A stretch of DNA of 46,079 nucleotides from Actinomycetota bacterium (GCA_019240215.1 JAFAYQ010000039.1:1-46079), one strand, 5' to 3'; positions 32,211 through 40,622 are shown, numbered from the stretch's first letter. Numbers and translations: made by a program. The notes: generated from the letters alone by a model not told the origin.

Positions 32211-32919
32211 TGGCAGGCCGGCTGGTGGCAGGCCGGCTGACGACGGCGGCGTCCCGCTCGGTGAGTTCGCGCTGCTGGACGTGAACCGGCGGCGGCGGAC
32301 CGGGGTCCCCGAGGTGGTGTTCGGCCAGGGTAAGACGGCCGAGCAGATCTTCGCGCTGCTGGCCGAGCTGCGGGCCCGTGACCCGGAGGCACCGGCCCTG
32401 GCCACCCGCTGCCCGGCCGCGGTGCTCGACCAGGCGGCGGCCCGGTTCCCGGGCGAGGCGGTGCACGCCGACCACGCGGCCGGCACGGTCGCGGTCGGGA
32501 CCCTGCCGCCGGCCCGCGGCCGGGTGCTGGTGCTGACGGCCGGCACCACCGACCTGCCGGTCGCCCGCGAGTGCGCGGCCACCCTGGCGGTGCTCGGCGT
32601 GGGCGCCGACCTGCTGGCCGACGTGGGGGTGGCCGGGCTCGGGCGGCTGCTGGCCCGGCTGGAGGAGTTGCGGGCGGCCGACTGCGTGGTGGTCGTGGCG
32701 GGGATGGACGGTGCCCTCCCGAGCGTGGTCACCGGGCTGGTCAGCGCGCCGGTGATCGGGGTGCCGACCAGCGTCGGCTATGGAGTGGCGGCCGGCGGGA
32801 TGGCGGCGGCGGCCACCATGCTGGCCTCCTGCAGCCCCGGGCTGGTGGTGGTCAACATCGACAACGGGTTCGGAGCAGCGGTGCACGCGGCCAAGGTGAT
32901 TCGGGTGGGTCACCGGTGA
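32200..32919 (+). CDS. larB: LarB, NaAD carboxylase/hydrolase of nickel-pincer cofactor synthesis
   Basis: The product has 239 residues. LarB carboxylates nicotinic acid adenine dinucleotide and releases AMP, the first step of the pathway. The AIR-carboxylase-like fold is seen in [53 protein letters not shown] and [17 protein letters not shown], with the N-terminal [14 protein letters not shown] 32200 lies within the end of larE, and its own stop overlaps the GTG of larC, so the three genes are translationally coupled. Confidence 0.95.
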   Translation: MPADGRPAGGRPADDGGVPLGEFALLDVNRRRRTGVPEVVFGQGKTAEQIFALLAELRARDPEAPALATRCPAAVLDQAAARFPGEAVHADHAAGTVAVGTLPPARGRVLVLTAGTTDLPVARECAATLAVLGVGADLLADVGVAGLGRLLARLEELRAADCVVVVAGMDGALPSVVTGLVSAPVIGVPTSVGYGVAAGGMAAAATMLASCSPGLVVVNIDNGFGAAVHAAKVIRVGHR

Positions 32920-34364
32920 CGGGCGGGGCCAGCGGGGTTCGTGGGGCGGGTGGGACTGGAGTGCATGGAGGTGGTGGGGCCGGTGGGACTGGAGTGCATG
33001 AAGGTGGTGGGGCCGGTGGGACTGGAGTGCATGGGGCCGGTGGGACTGAAGTGCATGGGGATGGTGGGGCCGGTGGGACTGGAGCGCGTGGGAGTGGTGG
33101 GGCCGGTGGGCCGGCCGCGGCGTATATCGATGCGACGGCCGGAGTCGCCGGGGACATGCTGCTGGCGGCGCTGCTCGACGCCGGGGCGGACGCCGGCCGG
33201 GCCGGCGCCACGATCGCCTCGCTCGGGGTGCCGGGCCTGGGGCTGCGGACCGAAACCGCCCGCCGGGGCGGCCTGGCCTGCCTGCGCGCGCTGATCAGCA
33301 CCCCCGCGGTGGCCGACCGCGAACGGCACCTGGCCGACGTGCTGGCGCTGGTCGAGGCCAGCGACCTGGGGCCGGCCGGCCGGGAGTTCGCCGGGCGGGT
33401 GTTCCGGTTGCTGGCCGAGGCCGAGGGAGCAGTGCACGGCGAGCCGCCCGGCGACGTGCACTTCCACGAGGTGGGCGCCTACGACTCGCTGGCCGACGTG
33501 GTGGGAACGGCGGCCGCGCTGGAGGACCTGGGGCTGCTGGCGCCCGGTGCGGTGGTGACCTGCTCGGCGCTGGCGGCCGGGAGCGGAACCGTCAACAGCC
33601 GCCACGGGCGGCTGCCGGTGCCGGCTCCGGCCGTGCTCGAGCTGGCGGCGGCGGCCGGGCTGACGCTGACCGGCGGCGAGCTGGCGGGCGAGCGCACCAC
33701 CCCGACCGGGGCGGCCCTGGTGGCGGCGGTGGCCGCGCCGGGCGGGTTCCCGGCCATGACCGTGCGGGCGGTCGGCACCGGCGGCGGTGGCCGCGACCCG
33801 GCCGACCGGCCCAACATTACCCGGGTGGTCACCGGGGCGGCGGCGGCCACCGGGCCGGCCCCGGGCCCGCGCGAGGAGGAGGTGACCGTGGTGGAGACCA
33901 CGGTCGACGACCTCGACCCCCGGCTGTGGCCGTCGGTCCTGCTGGCGGTGCGGGCGGCCGGCGCCTGGGACTGCTGGTGCACCCCGATCGTGGGCCGCCA
34001 CGGCCGCCCCGGGCAGGTGCTGACCGCGCTGTGCGCCGAACCGGTCCGGCCCGCGGTGGCGGCCGCGATCTTCGCCCAGACCGGCACGCTCGGGGTCCGC
34101 TGGTCGCGGATGAGCCGGCTGACCGCCCGGCGGGTGTCGGTGCCGGTGAAGGTGGGGCCGCCCGGTAACCGCCAACTGGTCACGGTCAAGGTCGGCCAGA
34201 CCACCAGCGGCCAGTCCACCGGGCCCGACGGGCCGGGAACCGTCACCGCCGAGCTGGCCGAGGCGGAAGCGGCCGCCCGGGCGCTGGGCTGGCCGGTGCG
34301 GGTGGTGTGCGAGGCCGCCGTCGCCCAGTACCGGGCCGGGGCCGGAACGGAGCCGGATGCCTGA
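32916..34364 (+). CDS. larC: LarC, nickel insertase with a Gly/His repeat extension
   Basis: GTG at 32916 overlaps the larB stop (GTGA), giving 482 residues. LarC inserts Ni into the dithiolated cofactor in a CTP-dependent step. The core starts near residue 70 (YIDATAGVAGDMLLAALLDAG) and shows DVHFHEVGAYDSLADVVG, LAAGSGTVNSRHGRLPVPAPA, ERTTPTGAAL and VVETTVDDLDPRLW. It is one continuous frame, unlike the LarC1/LarC2 frameshifted genes. Residues 10-65 are an extra Gly-rich region with the 11-residue repeat GGTGVHGGGGA and His at 17, 28, 39 and 47, which could hold nickel. Confidence 0.93.
   Translation: MTGGASGVRGAGGTGVHGGGGAGGTGVHEGGGAGGTGVHGAGGTEVHGDGGAGGTGARGSGGAGGPAAAYIDATAGVAGDMLLAALLDAGADAGRAGATIASLGVPGLGLRTETARRGGLACLRALISTPAVADRERHLADVLALVEASDLGPAGREFAGRVFRLLAEAEGAVHGEPPGDVHFHEVGAYDSLADVVGTAAALEDLGLLAPGAVVTCSALAAGSGTVNSRHGRLPVPAPAVLELAAAAGLTLTGGELAGERTTPTGAALVAAVAAPGGFPAMTVRAVGTGGGGRDPADRPNITRVVTGAAAATGPAPGPREEEVTVVETTVDDLDPRLWPSVLLAVRAAGAWDCWCTPIVGRHGRPGQVLTALCAEPVRPAVAAAIFAQTGTLGVRWSRMSRLTARRVSVPVKVGPPGNRQLVTVKVGQTTSGQSTGPDGPGTVTAELAEAEAAARALGWPVRVVCEAAVAQYRAGAGTEPDA
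32950..33110 (+). repeat. 33-bp tandem repeats within larC
   Basis: About five copies of a 33-base unit (GGGACTGGAGTGCATGG..., then GGTGGTGGGGCCGGT) encode the GGTGVH repeats. One copy is shortened by nine bases and the last has lost the His codon (GAGCGCGTGG). In-frame unit length and near identity suggest recent expansion by slippage. Confidence 0.9.
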
Positions 34365-35655
34365 GGAACTGCTGGACGTCGAGCTGGCCTACGGGCGCCG
34401 GGGCCTGCGGGTCAAGTTGCCGGCCGGCCGGACCACGGTGGTCAGCCCCGCCCACCAGCGCGCCGCCGCTGACGAGGCCGCCACGCTGCGGGACGCGCTG
34501 CGGCGGCCGGTCGCGGGGCCGCCGCTGCGCGAGGTGGTCCGGCCGGGCCAGCGGGTGGCGGTGTCGGTCTGCGACCTGACCCGGCCGCAGCCGCGCGAGG
34601 CGATGCTGCGGGCGCTGCTGGACGAGCTGGCCGGGATCGTGACCGCCGGCGACCTGACCGTGCTGATCGCGACCGGTACCCACCGCGGCAACACCCCGGC
34701 CGAGCTGGCCGGGATGCTCGGTCCCGAGCTGGCCGCCCGGCTGCGGGTGATCAACCACGACGCCCGCGACGGCACCATGCTGACCTGGTGCGGCCAGCAT
34801 GGCGCGGGGGTGCCGGTGTGGCTGAACCGGCACTGGGTGGACGCCGACGTCAAGATCACCACCGGGTTCGTGGAGCCGCACTTCTTCGCGGGCTTCAGCG
34901 GCGGCCCCAAGCTGGTCGCGCCGGGGCTGGCCGGCCTGGAGACCACGCTCACGCTGCACGATGCCCAGCGGATCGGCAGCGACCGGGCCACCTGGGCGGT
35001 CTGCGAGGGGAACCCGGTCCACGACGACGTGCGCGCGATCGCCGCCGCCACCGGGGTCGACTTCGCCTTCGACGTGGTGCTCAACCGCGAGCAGGAGATC
35101 GTGGCCGCGTTCGGCGGCGAGGTGCTGGCCATGCACGCGGCCGCCCGCGAGTTCGTCCGCGCGGTCGCCATGTGCCCGGTCGACGGGCAGTTCGAGGTCG
35201 TGGTCACCACCAACTCGGGGTTCCCGCTCGACCAGAACCTTTACCAGGCGGTGAAGGGCATGTCGGCGGCGGCCACCGTGGTCAGGCCGGGCGGCCTGAT
35301 CATCTGCGCGGCCGAGTGCGCCGACGGGTGGCCCGACCACGGCTCGTTCCGGGCCGAGCTGGCGGCCGAGCCGTCACCGGAACGGCTGCTGGCGGCGATC
35401 GCGGCCCGGCCGCAAACGGTGCCGGACCAGTGGCAGGTGCAGGTGCTGGCCCGGGTGCTGCGGCAGGCCCGGGTCGGCGTCCACACGGCCGGGCTGACCG
35501 ACGCCGACCTGCGCAGCGCCCACCTGCAGCCGGTGCCCGACATCGCCGCCGCGGTGACCGCCGAGCTGGCCGCGGCCGGCCCCGAAGCGCGGGTGTGCGT
35601 ACTCCCGGAGGGTCCGCAGACGATACCGTTTATCACCACCGGCGAAGTGAGGTGA
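34357..35655 (+). CDS. larA: LarA-family nickel-pincer-dependent racemase/epimerase
   Basis: The product has 432 residues and starts 8 bases before the larC stop. Key residues align with Lactobacillus LarA plus one: Arg76 (CDLTRP), His109 (ATGTHR), His175 and Lys185 (VEPHFFAGFSGGPK), His201 (TLHDAQ), and the Gln/Lys pair in DQNLYQAVKGM. Lys185 should carry the covalent nickel-pincer cofactor. Lactate racemization is the model reaction, but many LarA homologues act on other 2-hydroxy acids, so the substrate is open. All cofactor genes lie directly upstream. Confidence 0.94.
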   Translation: MPEELLDVELAYGRRGLRVKLPAGRTTVVSPAHQRAAADEAATLRDALRRPVAGPPLREVVRPGQRVAVSVCDLTRPQPREAMLRALLDELAGIVTAGDLTVLIATGTHRGNTPAELAGMLGPELAARLRVINHDARDGTMLTWCGQHGAGVPVWLNRHWVDADVKITTGFVEPHFFAGFSGGPKLVAPGLAGLETTLTLHDAQRIGSDRATWAVCEGNPVHDDVRAIAAATGVDFAFDVVLNREQEIVAAFGGEVLAMHAAAREFVRAVAMCPVDGQFEVVVTTNSGFPLDQNLYQAVKGMSAAATVVRPGGLIICAAECADGWPDHGSFRAELAAEPSPERLLAAIAARPQTVPDQWQVQVLARVLRQARVGVHTAGLTDADLRSAHLQPVPDIAAAVTAELAAAGPEARVCVLPEGPQTIPFITTGEVR

Positions 35656-35660
35656 AGGCT

Positions 35661-36005
35661 GTGAAAATGCCCTGGCGGCGCGAGACCGCGACCAGCCCGG
35701 CCCTCGGCACCAGCCCCCGGCCCAAGACCAGCCAGCAGGTCGTATCGGCCGCCCTGATGAGCTGGGCCGAGGAGATGGACCCGACCCGGCTGACCGCCGA
35801 CACGGCGCTGGAGATCGAGAAGTTCCTGCGCGAGTACCGCAAGTACACGCTCTACGCCCGGCGTGAGATCGCGTTCCGGCTCCGGTCGGCCGTCCAGAAA
35901 GAGGTCCGGCTGCCCGCCCCGCCCAGCGTCCAGAGCATGGACGTCATCGCCACCGCGGTGCAGCTCCGCCGCCGGCAGATGGGCCTCGGACCCACGGTGC
36001 TCTAG
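35661..36005 (+). CDS. Hypothetical protein at the end of the lar operon (114 aa)
   Basis: GTG 35661 is taken as start because GAGGTGAAG lies just upstream; it begins 5 bases after the larA stop, so it is probably in the same transcript. The N-terminus is basic and flexible (KMPWRRETATSPALGTSPRPKTSQQ). A helical core follows, with MSWAEEMDPTRLTADTALEIEKFLREYRKYTLYARREIAFRL, ending in a short QLRRRQMGLGP tail. No cysteine or histidine cluster, signal or membrane helix is seen. I do not recognise the family; position suggests a link to LarA. Confidence 0.75.
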   Translation: MKMPWRRETATSPALGTSPRPKTSQQVVSAALMSWAEEMDPTRLTADTALEIEKFLREYRKYTLYARREIAFRLRSAVQKEVRLPAPPSVQSMDVIATAVQLRRRQMGLGPTVL

Positions 36006-36087
36006 ACCATCCTGGTTGCTCTGATCGTCGGAACCCTTTCAGATTTTCCCTAAAAGGCATGATCGGACGCCGTCATCGCTGGACAAG

Positions 36088-36125
36088 GACAACTAAGTTG
36101 TCTAAGTTAAGACAACCTAGTTGTC
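36088..36125 (+). promoter_or_regulatory. Paired MarR-type operators
   Basis: Two 15-base palindromes, GACAACTAAGTTGTC (36088-36102) and GACAACCTAGTTGTC (36111-36125), are centred 23 bases apart, about two helical turns. They end 14 bases before the hydrolase start codon, so they overlap its promoter or leader. The regulator is probably the MarR protein encoded at the end of the same operon. Confidence 0.8.
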
Positions 36126-36139
36126 TACTTGGAGTCATG

Positions 36140-37030
36140 ATGAGCGCTACCGAGCCGGACATCACCCACCACTACGCCGACGTCAACGGCACCCGGCTGC
36201 ACTACGCCGCGGCCGGGACCGGGGGATCGCCGATCCTCCTGGTGCATGGATTCCCGGAGACCTGGTGGGCGTTTCACAAGCTCATCCCCCGGCTGGCCGG
36301 GCGCCACCGGGTGTTCGCGGTCGACCTGCGCGGCTTCGGCGACTCGGCCACCGCGCCGGAGGAGGACGGCAGCGCCACCGCGGCCGAGGACCTGCACCAG
36401 CTGATCGGGCACCTGCGGGCCGGTCCGGTCCACCTGACCGGCCAGGACATCAGCGGCGGGACCGTGTTCCGGCTGGCCGCGACCCACCCGGAGGACGTGC
36501 TCAGCCTGACCGCGATCGAGATGGGGCTGGCCGGCTTCGGGCTGGAGGCACTGGCCGACGTCACCCACGGCGGCAGCTGGCACATCGGCGTGCTGGCCGC
36601 CCCCGGCATCCCGGAGATGCTGCTGGCGGGCCGCGAGCGTGAGTTCCTGGGCCGGTTCGCGTTCCCGGCCATGACCGTGGTGCCGGGCGCGGTCGACGAC
36701 GCCGACCTGGACGAATTCACCCGGTGCTACGCCCGCCCGGACGGCTGGGGCGGCGCGGCCGGCCTGTACCGGTCGATGCTGGGCGAGGGCGAGGAGCTCC
36801 AGGCGCTGGCCAGGTCGCGGCCGCTGCCGGTGCCGGTGCTGGCGGTCGACGCGGGCGGCAAATCGTTCACGGACACCACCCTCCGCCGGGTCAGCGCCGG
36901 CCCGGTCGAGTCCGTGGTCCTCGACGGGGTCGGGCACTACGTCGCGCTCGAGGACCCCGGCCGGCTGGCGGCCGCCCTGCTCGAGTTCACCGCCAGCGTC
37001 GACGCCCGGGCCTCTAGTCTCGACGGGTGA
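36140..37030 (+). CDS. Alpha/beta hydrolase, epoxide hydrolase-like
   Basis: ATG 36140 has GGAG at five bases; an adjacent ATG at 36137 is too close to it. The product has 296 residues. HGFPETWWAFHKLIP holds the oxyanion HG motif, the nucleophile is probably Asp103 in LTGQDISGG, the acid lies near LAVDAGGKSF, and His is in VGHYVALEDP. An Asp nucleophile fits epoxide hydrolases or dehalogenases. Its stop overlaps the GTG of the MarR gene, so the enzyme and its regulator are coupled. Two palindromes precede it. Confidence 0.92.
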   Translation: MSATEPDITHHYADVNGTRLHYAAAGTGGSPILLVHGFPETWWAFHKLIPRLAGRHRVFAVDLRGFGDSATAPEEDGSATAAEDLHQLIGHLRAGPVHLTGQDISGGTVFRLAATHPEDVLSLTAIEMGLAGFGLEALADVTHGGSWHIGVLAAPGIPEMLLAGREREFLGRFAFPAMTVVPGAVDDADLDEFTRCYARPDGWGGAAGLYRSMLGEGEELQALARSRPLPVPVLAVDAGGKSFTDTTLRRVSAGPVESVVLDGVGHYVALEDPGRLAAALLEFTASVDARASSLDG

Positions 37031-37497
37031 CACGCTCCGGCGCCGACCTGGCGCTGCTCCTGCTCGGCGGCTTCCGCGCGCTGGCCGACGCGGCCGGGGC
37101 CGAACTCGAGGCCCGCGGCTTCCCCGACGTCCGGCCGGTCCACGACTTCGCGATGCGGGCGATCGCGGCCGGGGCCGGCAACACCTCCGAGCTGGGCCGC
37201 CGGCTGGCGGTGTCCAAGCAGGCGGCCGCCAAGACCGTGGCCGTGCTGGAGGAGCGCGGCTACGTGGCCCGGGAGACCGACCCCGGCGACGCCCGGGCCA
37301 AGCGCCTGCAGGTCACCCCGCTCGGTTTCGAGGTGCTGCGCCAGGGCGAAGCGATCTTCGACCAGCTCCGCGGCCAGTGGGAGCAGCAGATCGGGCCCGA
37401 GCAGCTCGCCGTGCTCGAACGGCAGCTGCAGGTGCTGGTGGGCGACTCCCCCATCCGTCTCGACACCCCCGGCTGGATGGCCCGCGAGATCGGCTGA
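37027..37497 (+). CDS. MarR-family regulator
   Basis: The product has 156 residues from GTG 37027. The winged helix is visible: AMRAIAAGAGNTSELGRRLAVSKQAAAKTVAVLEERGYVARETDPGDARAKRLQVTPLG, with the DxRAKR wing. Flanking helices form the dimer interface. It is the second gene of the hydrolase operon and the likely ligand for the two GACAAC palindromes upstream of it, giving a self-regulated unit induced by a small molecule, perhaps the hydrolase substrate. Confidence 0.93.
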   Translation: MTRSGADLALLLLGGFRALADAAGAELEARGFPDVRPVHDFAMRAIAAGAGNTSELGRRLAVSKQAAAKTVAVLEERGYVARETDPGDARAKRLQVTPLGFEVLRQGEAIFDQLRGQWEQQIGPEQLAVLERQLQVLVGDSPIRLDTPGWMAREIG

Positions 37498-37516
37498 GGC
37501 CACCCGCCGGCGGCGG

Positions 37517-38905
37517 TCAGGCGTGGGCGGCGGCCGCGGCGGCGGCCAGCTGGGCGACGGGGACCTTCTGGATGTCGGAGTGGGCACCGGAGAACGGCTC
37601 GCCGGCGGTGTTGTTGATGACGGCGGCGCAGTCGATCCGGTAGAAGCGGCCCGCGGCGAAGCCGTACCCGGTGCCGCCTTGGGCGGGCATGGTCAGCGGC
37701 TGCTCGGGGCTGACGGCCTGAAAACCGTCGGCGCCCAGGCCGCCCCAGCGATCGGCGGTGACGGTGGCCTGGTTGTCCTGCTGGGCCAGGAACGATGCCT
37801 TCGGGTACCAGACGCCGACCGCCCAGTCGTAGACGGTGTAGGTGGCGACCAGCGGACCGTGCACCCGGTCCGCGTAGGTGTTCAGCGCGCCCGGGCTGCC
37901 GAACGGGTTGTCCTGGGCGTGCGAGAACGACCAGTGCGAGAACGCACCCTCCAGCAGGGTCAGCGACGCGACCGGGCTGGCGGCGGGGGCGCCCACCCCC
38001 GCCAGCGCGAACGAGACCAGCCGGGCGCCGAAGCTGTGCCCGATGAGATGCACCCGGACGGCCGGCGACTGAGTGTGCAGGGCTGCCAGCAGCGGTCCCA
38101 GCCCGTTGCGGCCGATGGTCCCGGCCCGGGCCTTCATCGTGGTGTAGGAGAACACCCGCAGCACGTCCTTGGCGCCGTCGACCGCCTTGCTGAACCAGTC
38201 GCCGATGCTCTGCTCGGCCCCCGGGGCGACGGCACTGCCGAACGCGTCGGCGGCGGCCTGGTAGTCGCCGACCGGGTCGTCGGTGAGCAGCAGCGCGGTC
38301 TCGCCGGAGTCCTCGTATTCGCCGTCGGCCGGGGCCGGCGGGGTGAGCGACTTGATCAGGCCGGCGATCTGCCCCAGCCGTTGCTGCTTGGAGGCGTCCG
38401 GTTCGGCGGCGGCGGCCGGGGTCAGGCTGTCGTCGATCAGCTTGCCGATCTGCGTGATCGTCTGCTGCTGGCCCGGGTCGGCGAAGCCGGGGGCCAGGCT
38501 GGCCGCGATGGCCGCGCCCGACACCGTGGACACCCCGGTGCTGAGGCCGACCACGGCGCCCTCGCCGGACTGCTGCGATCCGCCGTTGCCCGGTGGGGTG
38601 GCCGGGGTCGGCGGGAACCACAACGACGGCCAGTAGATCCCGGCGAAGCCGATTGAGCCGAGACCGTTCAGGCCGTGGGCCGCGGCCCGGATCATGGGGA
38701 ACATCGCGTTGTAGAGGTCGAGCGCCTTGTCCTCGGCGGTGCCCCAGCCGTGGCTGAAGAAGAACAGGTCAGTCAGACCCGTCGCGCCGGCCACCTGGCC
38801 GGCCAGCTCGCTGAGGAAGTCGCCCCTGGCGGGCGACGTCAGCTGGCCGTTCTCGTCGAATTGAAGGTCCCACACCGGCTCGCCGGTGCCCGGTAGTTGC
38901 CGCAT
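37517..38905 (-). CDS. Alpha/beta-fold serine hydrolase, large insert, unknown substrate
   Basis: The product has 462 residues and no signal peptide. The alpha/beta hydrolase core is indicated by LFFFSHGWGTAEDKALDLYNAMF (oxyanion loop HGWG) and VRVHLIGHSFGARLVSFAL (nucleophile elbow GHSFG); a late His in FSGAHSDIQ is a candidate for the triad. About 150 residues between these motifs, rich in Ala, Gly, Pro and Gln, form a lid or linker. It starts after three near-repeats of a stop-plus-ribosome-binding segment at the end of the subtilase gene, implying one transcript. Lipase, thioesterase or esterase activity is possible. Confidence 0.8.
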   Translation of the reverse strand: MRQLPGTGEPVWDLQFDENGQLTSPARGDFLSELAGQVAGATGLTDLFFFSHGWGTAEDKALDLYNAMFPMIRAAAHGLNGLGSIGFAGIYWPSLWFPPTPATPPGNGGSQQSGEGAVVGLSTGVSTVSGAAIAASLAPGFADPGQQQTITQIGKLIDDSLTPAAAAEPDASKQQRLGQIAGLIKSLTPPAPADGEYEDSGETALLLTDDPVGDYQAAADAFGSAVAPGAEQSIGDWFSKAVDGAKDVLRVFSYTTMKARAGTIGRNGLGPLLAALHTQSPAVRVHLIGHSFGARLVSFALAGVGAPAASPVASLTLLEGAFSHWSFSHAQDNPFGSPGALNTYADRVHGPLVATYTVYDWAVGVWYPKASFLAQQDNQATVTADRWGGLGADGFQAVSPEQPLTMPAQGGTGYGFAAGRFYRIDCAAVINNTAGEPFSGAHSDIQKVPVAQLAAAAAAAHA

Positions 38906-38912
38906 GGCCGTT

Positions 38913-38959
38913 GTCCTCTCAGGTGTTCGGCCTTAGGCGTTCGTCCTTTCAGGCGTTCG
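38913..38959 (-). repeat. Triplicated stop/ribosome-binding segment between subtilase and hydrolase genes
   Basis: On the minus strand the segment CGAACGCCTGAAAGGAC, carrying the end of the subtilase gene (GCC TGA), is followed by a shorter CGAACGCCTAAGGC and then CGAACACCTGAGAGGAC. The last copy supplies the Shine-Dalgarno for the hydrolase at ATG 38905. It looks like local duplication that spaces the two genes. Confidence 0.7.
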
Positions 38960-40556
38960 CCAGCATCCGCATCAGATCGATCAGGCCCGCGCCCTGCGCG
39001 AACCGTTCCCGGCCAAGGTCGGTGGCGCTGCGCCGGAGCATGTCCTTGACCTCCTGCGGGCAGCCGATGAACTCCGGCCGGGAAGACAGAAAGGCAGCGA
39101 TGACGCCGGAGACGTGCGGCGCGGCCATCGACGTGCCGGATTGTTCGGCGTAGGTGAGCAGGCTGGCCGGGTCGGTGGCGCCGGCCGCCGGGTCGAGCCC
39201 GGCCGCGGCGCGGACCTCGCCGGTCGCGGCCGAGGCGATCCACTCGCCGGGCGCCACCACGTCAGGCTTCATCCGCCCGTCCAGGGTCGGGCCCTTGCCC
39301 GAAGTCCAGGCGATCCCGAACGCATGCGGGGCGTCCCGGTGGGTGGACCCGACCGCTATGCAGTCCTGGGCGTGGGCGGGCTCGGTGACCGATCCGAGGA
39401 TGGCCGCGGTGTTGGCCGAGTCGCCGCGGGTCGTGCTGGCCCCGTAGTTGCCGGCCGACACCACTACCACGACGCCCGACGCCACCAGCTGGTTGACGGC
39501 CTGGCAGAGCGGGGACTGGCCGGCCGCGTACTGGTCGGGCTGCCACTGGCAGCCGAGGCTCATGTTGACGCCGTGGACGCGCAGCACGGCGGGGTCGACG
39601 TTGACTTCGGTGCGCAGGTAGGTCAGGGCGGCGATGACCGCGCTGGAGGAGGTGATCCAGACGCCCTGGCCGCTTCGGCGCATGACCTTGAGGCTGACCA
39701 GCTCGCAGGCGGGCGCCATGCCGGACAGGATGCCGGCGTGAGCCCGCTGCACGAACCCGCCGTCGACCGGCTCTTTGGAGTCGGCGACCTTGGGAGTCAG
39801 GTTGGCGGGTGAGCAGCCGGCGATGATGCCGGCCACGTGGGTGCCGTGGCCGCTTTCATCGCTCAGCGCCTGCCCGATGACCGCGGGAACGGGGCCCGGC
39901 TGGGGGGCGGGCTGGTCCGGCCGGACCAGATAGCTGAAGTCACGGTGCAGCAGGCTGGTCAGGCCCGCAGGCGCGACGCCCGGCCGGCGTTCGCCGGACA
40001 GTTCCAGGTCGGAAAAGTGCGGGTGGCAGGCGTCGATCCCGCTGTCGATCACGGCCCAGACGATCCGGTGCCCGCGGGCTTCGTAGGCCCGCCAGGCCGC
40101 GTCGGCCTTGACCGTAAGCGCCGAACGATCGATCTGCGGGTAGATCTCGTAGTCGGGCCAGACCCGGAAGATGATCGGCGGCCGCCCGCTCTGGCGGGCC
40201 GACAGGTGGTCCTCGGCGACCATCTCCTGGACGACGGCCCGCGACAGCACACACTGGTACAGCTTGGGCGCGACCAGCACCAGGTTGTCCACGTGGTCCA
40301 GGCCCGGTGGCTGAACCGGGCTGGCCGACAGCGGCTGGTTCGACCAGTCCCCGCCCGCCCGGGCCGAGTAGTGCTCCCACAGGCCGTAGAACGCATCCTG
40401 GACCGCGGCCAGGCCGCCCGGGTACAGCACGTTCAGCTCGACCAGCATGGGGACGCGCTCGTCGGGGTCGACCTGAGCCGCGGCGGCGGCCGCCGTCGGC
40501 AGCTTCAGGTCTCCGATGAGAACCGATTGGACGTGGTTCTCCGGCTCGTACGTCAT
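38949..40556 (-). CDS. Subtilisin-like S8 peptidase without a signal peptide
   Basis: The product has 535 residues. The triad is visible: Asp171 in WAVIDSGID, His237 in SGHGTHVAG and Ser476 in SGTSMAAPH, with NMSLG and SAGNYGAS supporting the fold. The first ~145 residues form a separate N-terminal domain (ERVPMLVELNVLYPGGLAAVQDAFYGLWEHYSA...) that could be an inhibitory pro-domain or a recognition domain. There is no export signal, so it should act in the cytosol or be released another way. It precedes an alpha/beta hydrolase by 43 bases on the same strand. Confidence 0.92.
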   Translation of the reverse strand: MTYEPENHVQSVLIGDLKLPTAAAAAAQVDPDERVPMLVELNVLYPGGLAAVQDAFYGLWEHYSARAGGDWSNQPLSASPVQPPGLDHVDNLVLVAPKLYQCVLSRAVVQEMVAEDHLSARQSGRPPIIFRVWPDYEIYPQIDRSALTVKADAAWRAYEARGHRIVWAVIDSGIDACHPHFSDLELSGERRPGVAPAGLTSLLHRDFSYLVRPDQPAPQPGPVPAVIGQALSDESGHGTHVAGIIAGCSPANLTPKVADSKEPVDGGFVQRAHAGILSGMAPACELVSLKVMRRSGQGVWITSSSAVIAALTYLRTEVNVDPAVLRVHGVNMSLGCQWQPDQYAAGQSPLCQAVNQLVASGVVVVVSAGNYGASTTRGDSANTAAILGSVTEPAHAQDCIAVGSTHRDAPHAFGIAWTSGKGPTLDGRMKPDVVAPGEWIASAATGEVRAAAGLDPAAGATDPASLLTYAEQSGTSMAAPHVSGVIAAFLSSRPEFIGCPQEVKDMLRRSATDLGRERFAQGAGLIDLMRMLANA

Positions 40557-40612
40557 CGTTCACTCCCCTCCCCCGGTGTTCCTGCGGAGGCGGGACGAGC
40601 CGCCAAAATACA

Positions 40613-40622
40613 TCCGGCCGGA
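40613..40622. promoter_or_regulatory. Palindrome between subtilase and deacetylase genes
   Basis: TCCGGCCGGA is a perfect palindrome flanked by AAAATACA and CATTTTGA in the 134-base gap between two divergent genes. The AT-rich flanks stand out from the surrounding G+C. A regulator site is plausible, and its TCCGG halves resemble those in the shared secreted-protein promoter block. Confidence 0.35.

Noticed and set aside
32941..33294. Alternative plus frame with VGPVGLECM repeats over the larC 5' end
   Set aside because: It is the same 33-bp repeat read out of frame; it has no homologous domain beyond the repeat, whereas the larC frame continues into a full LarC core.
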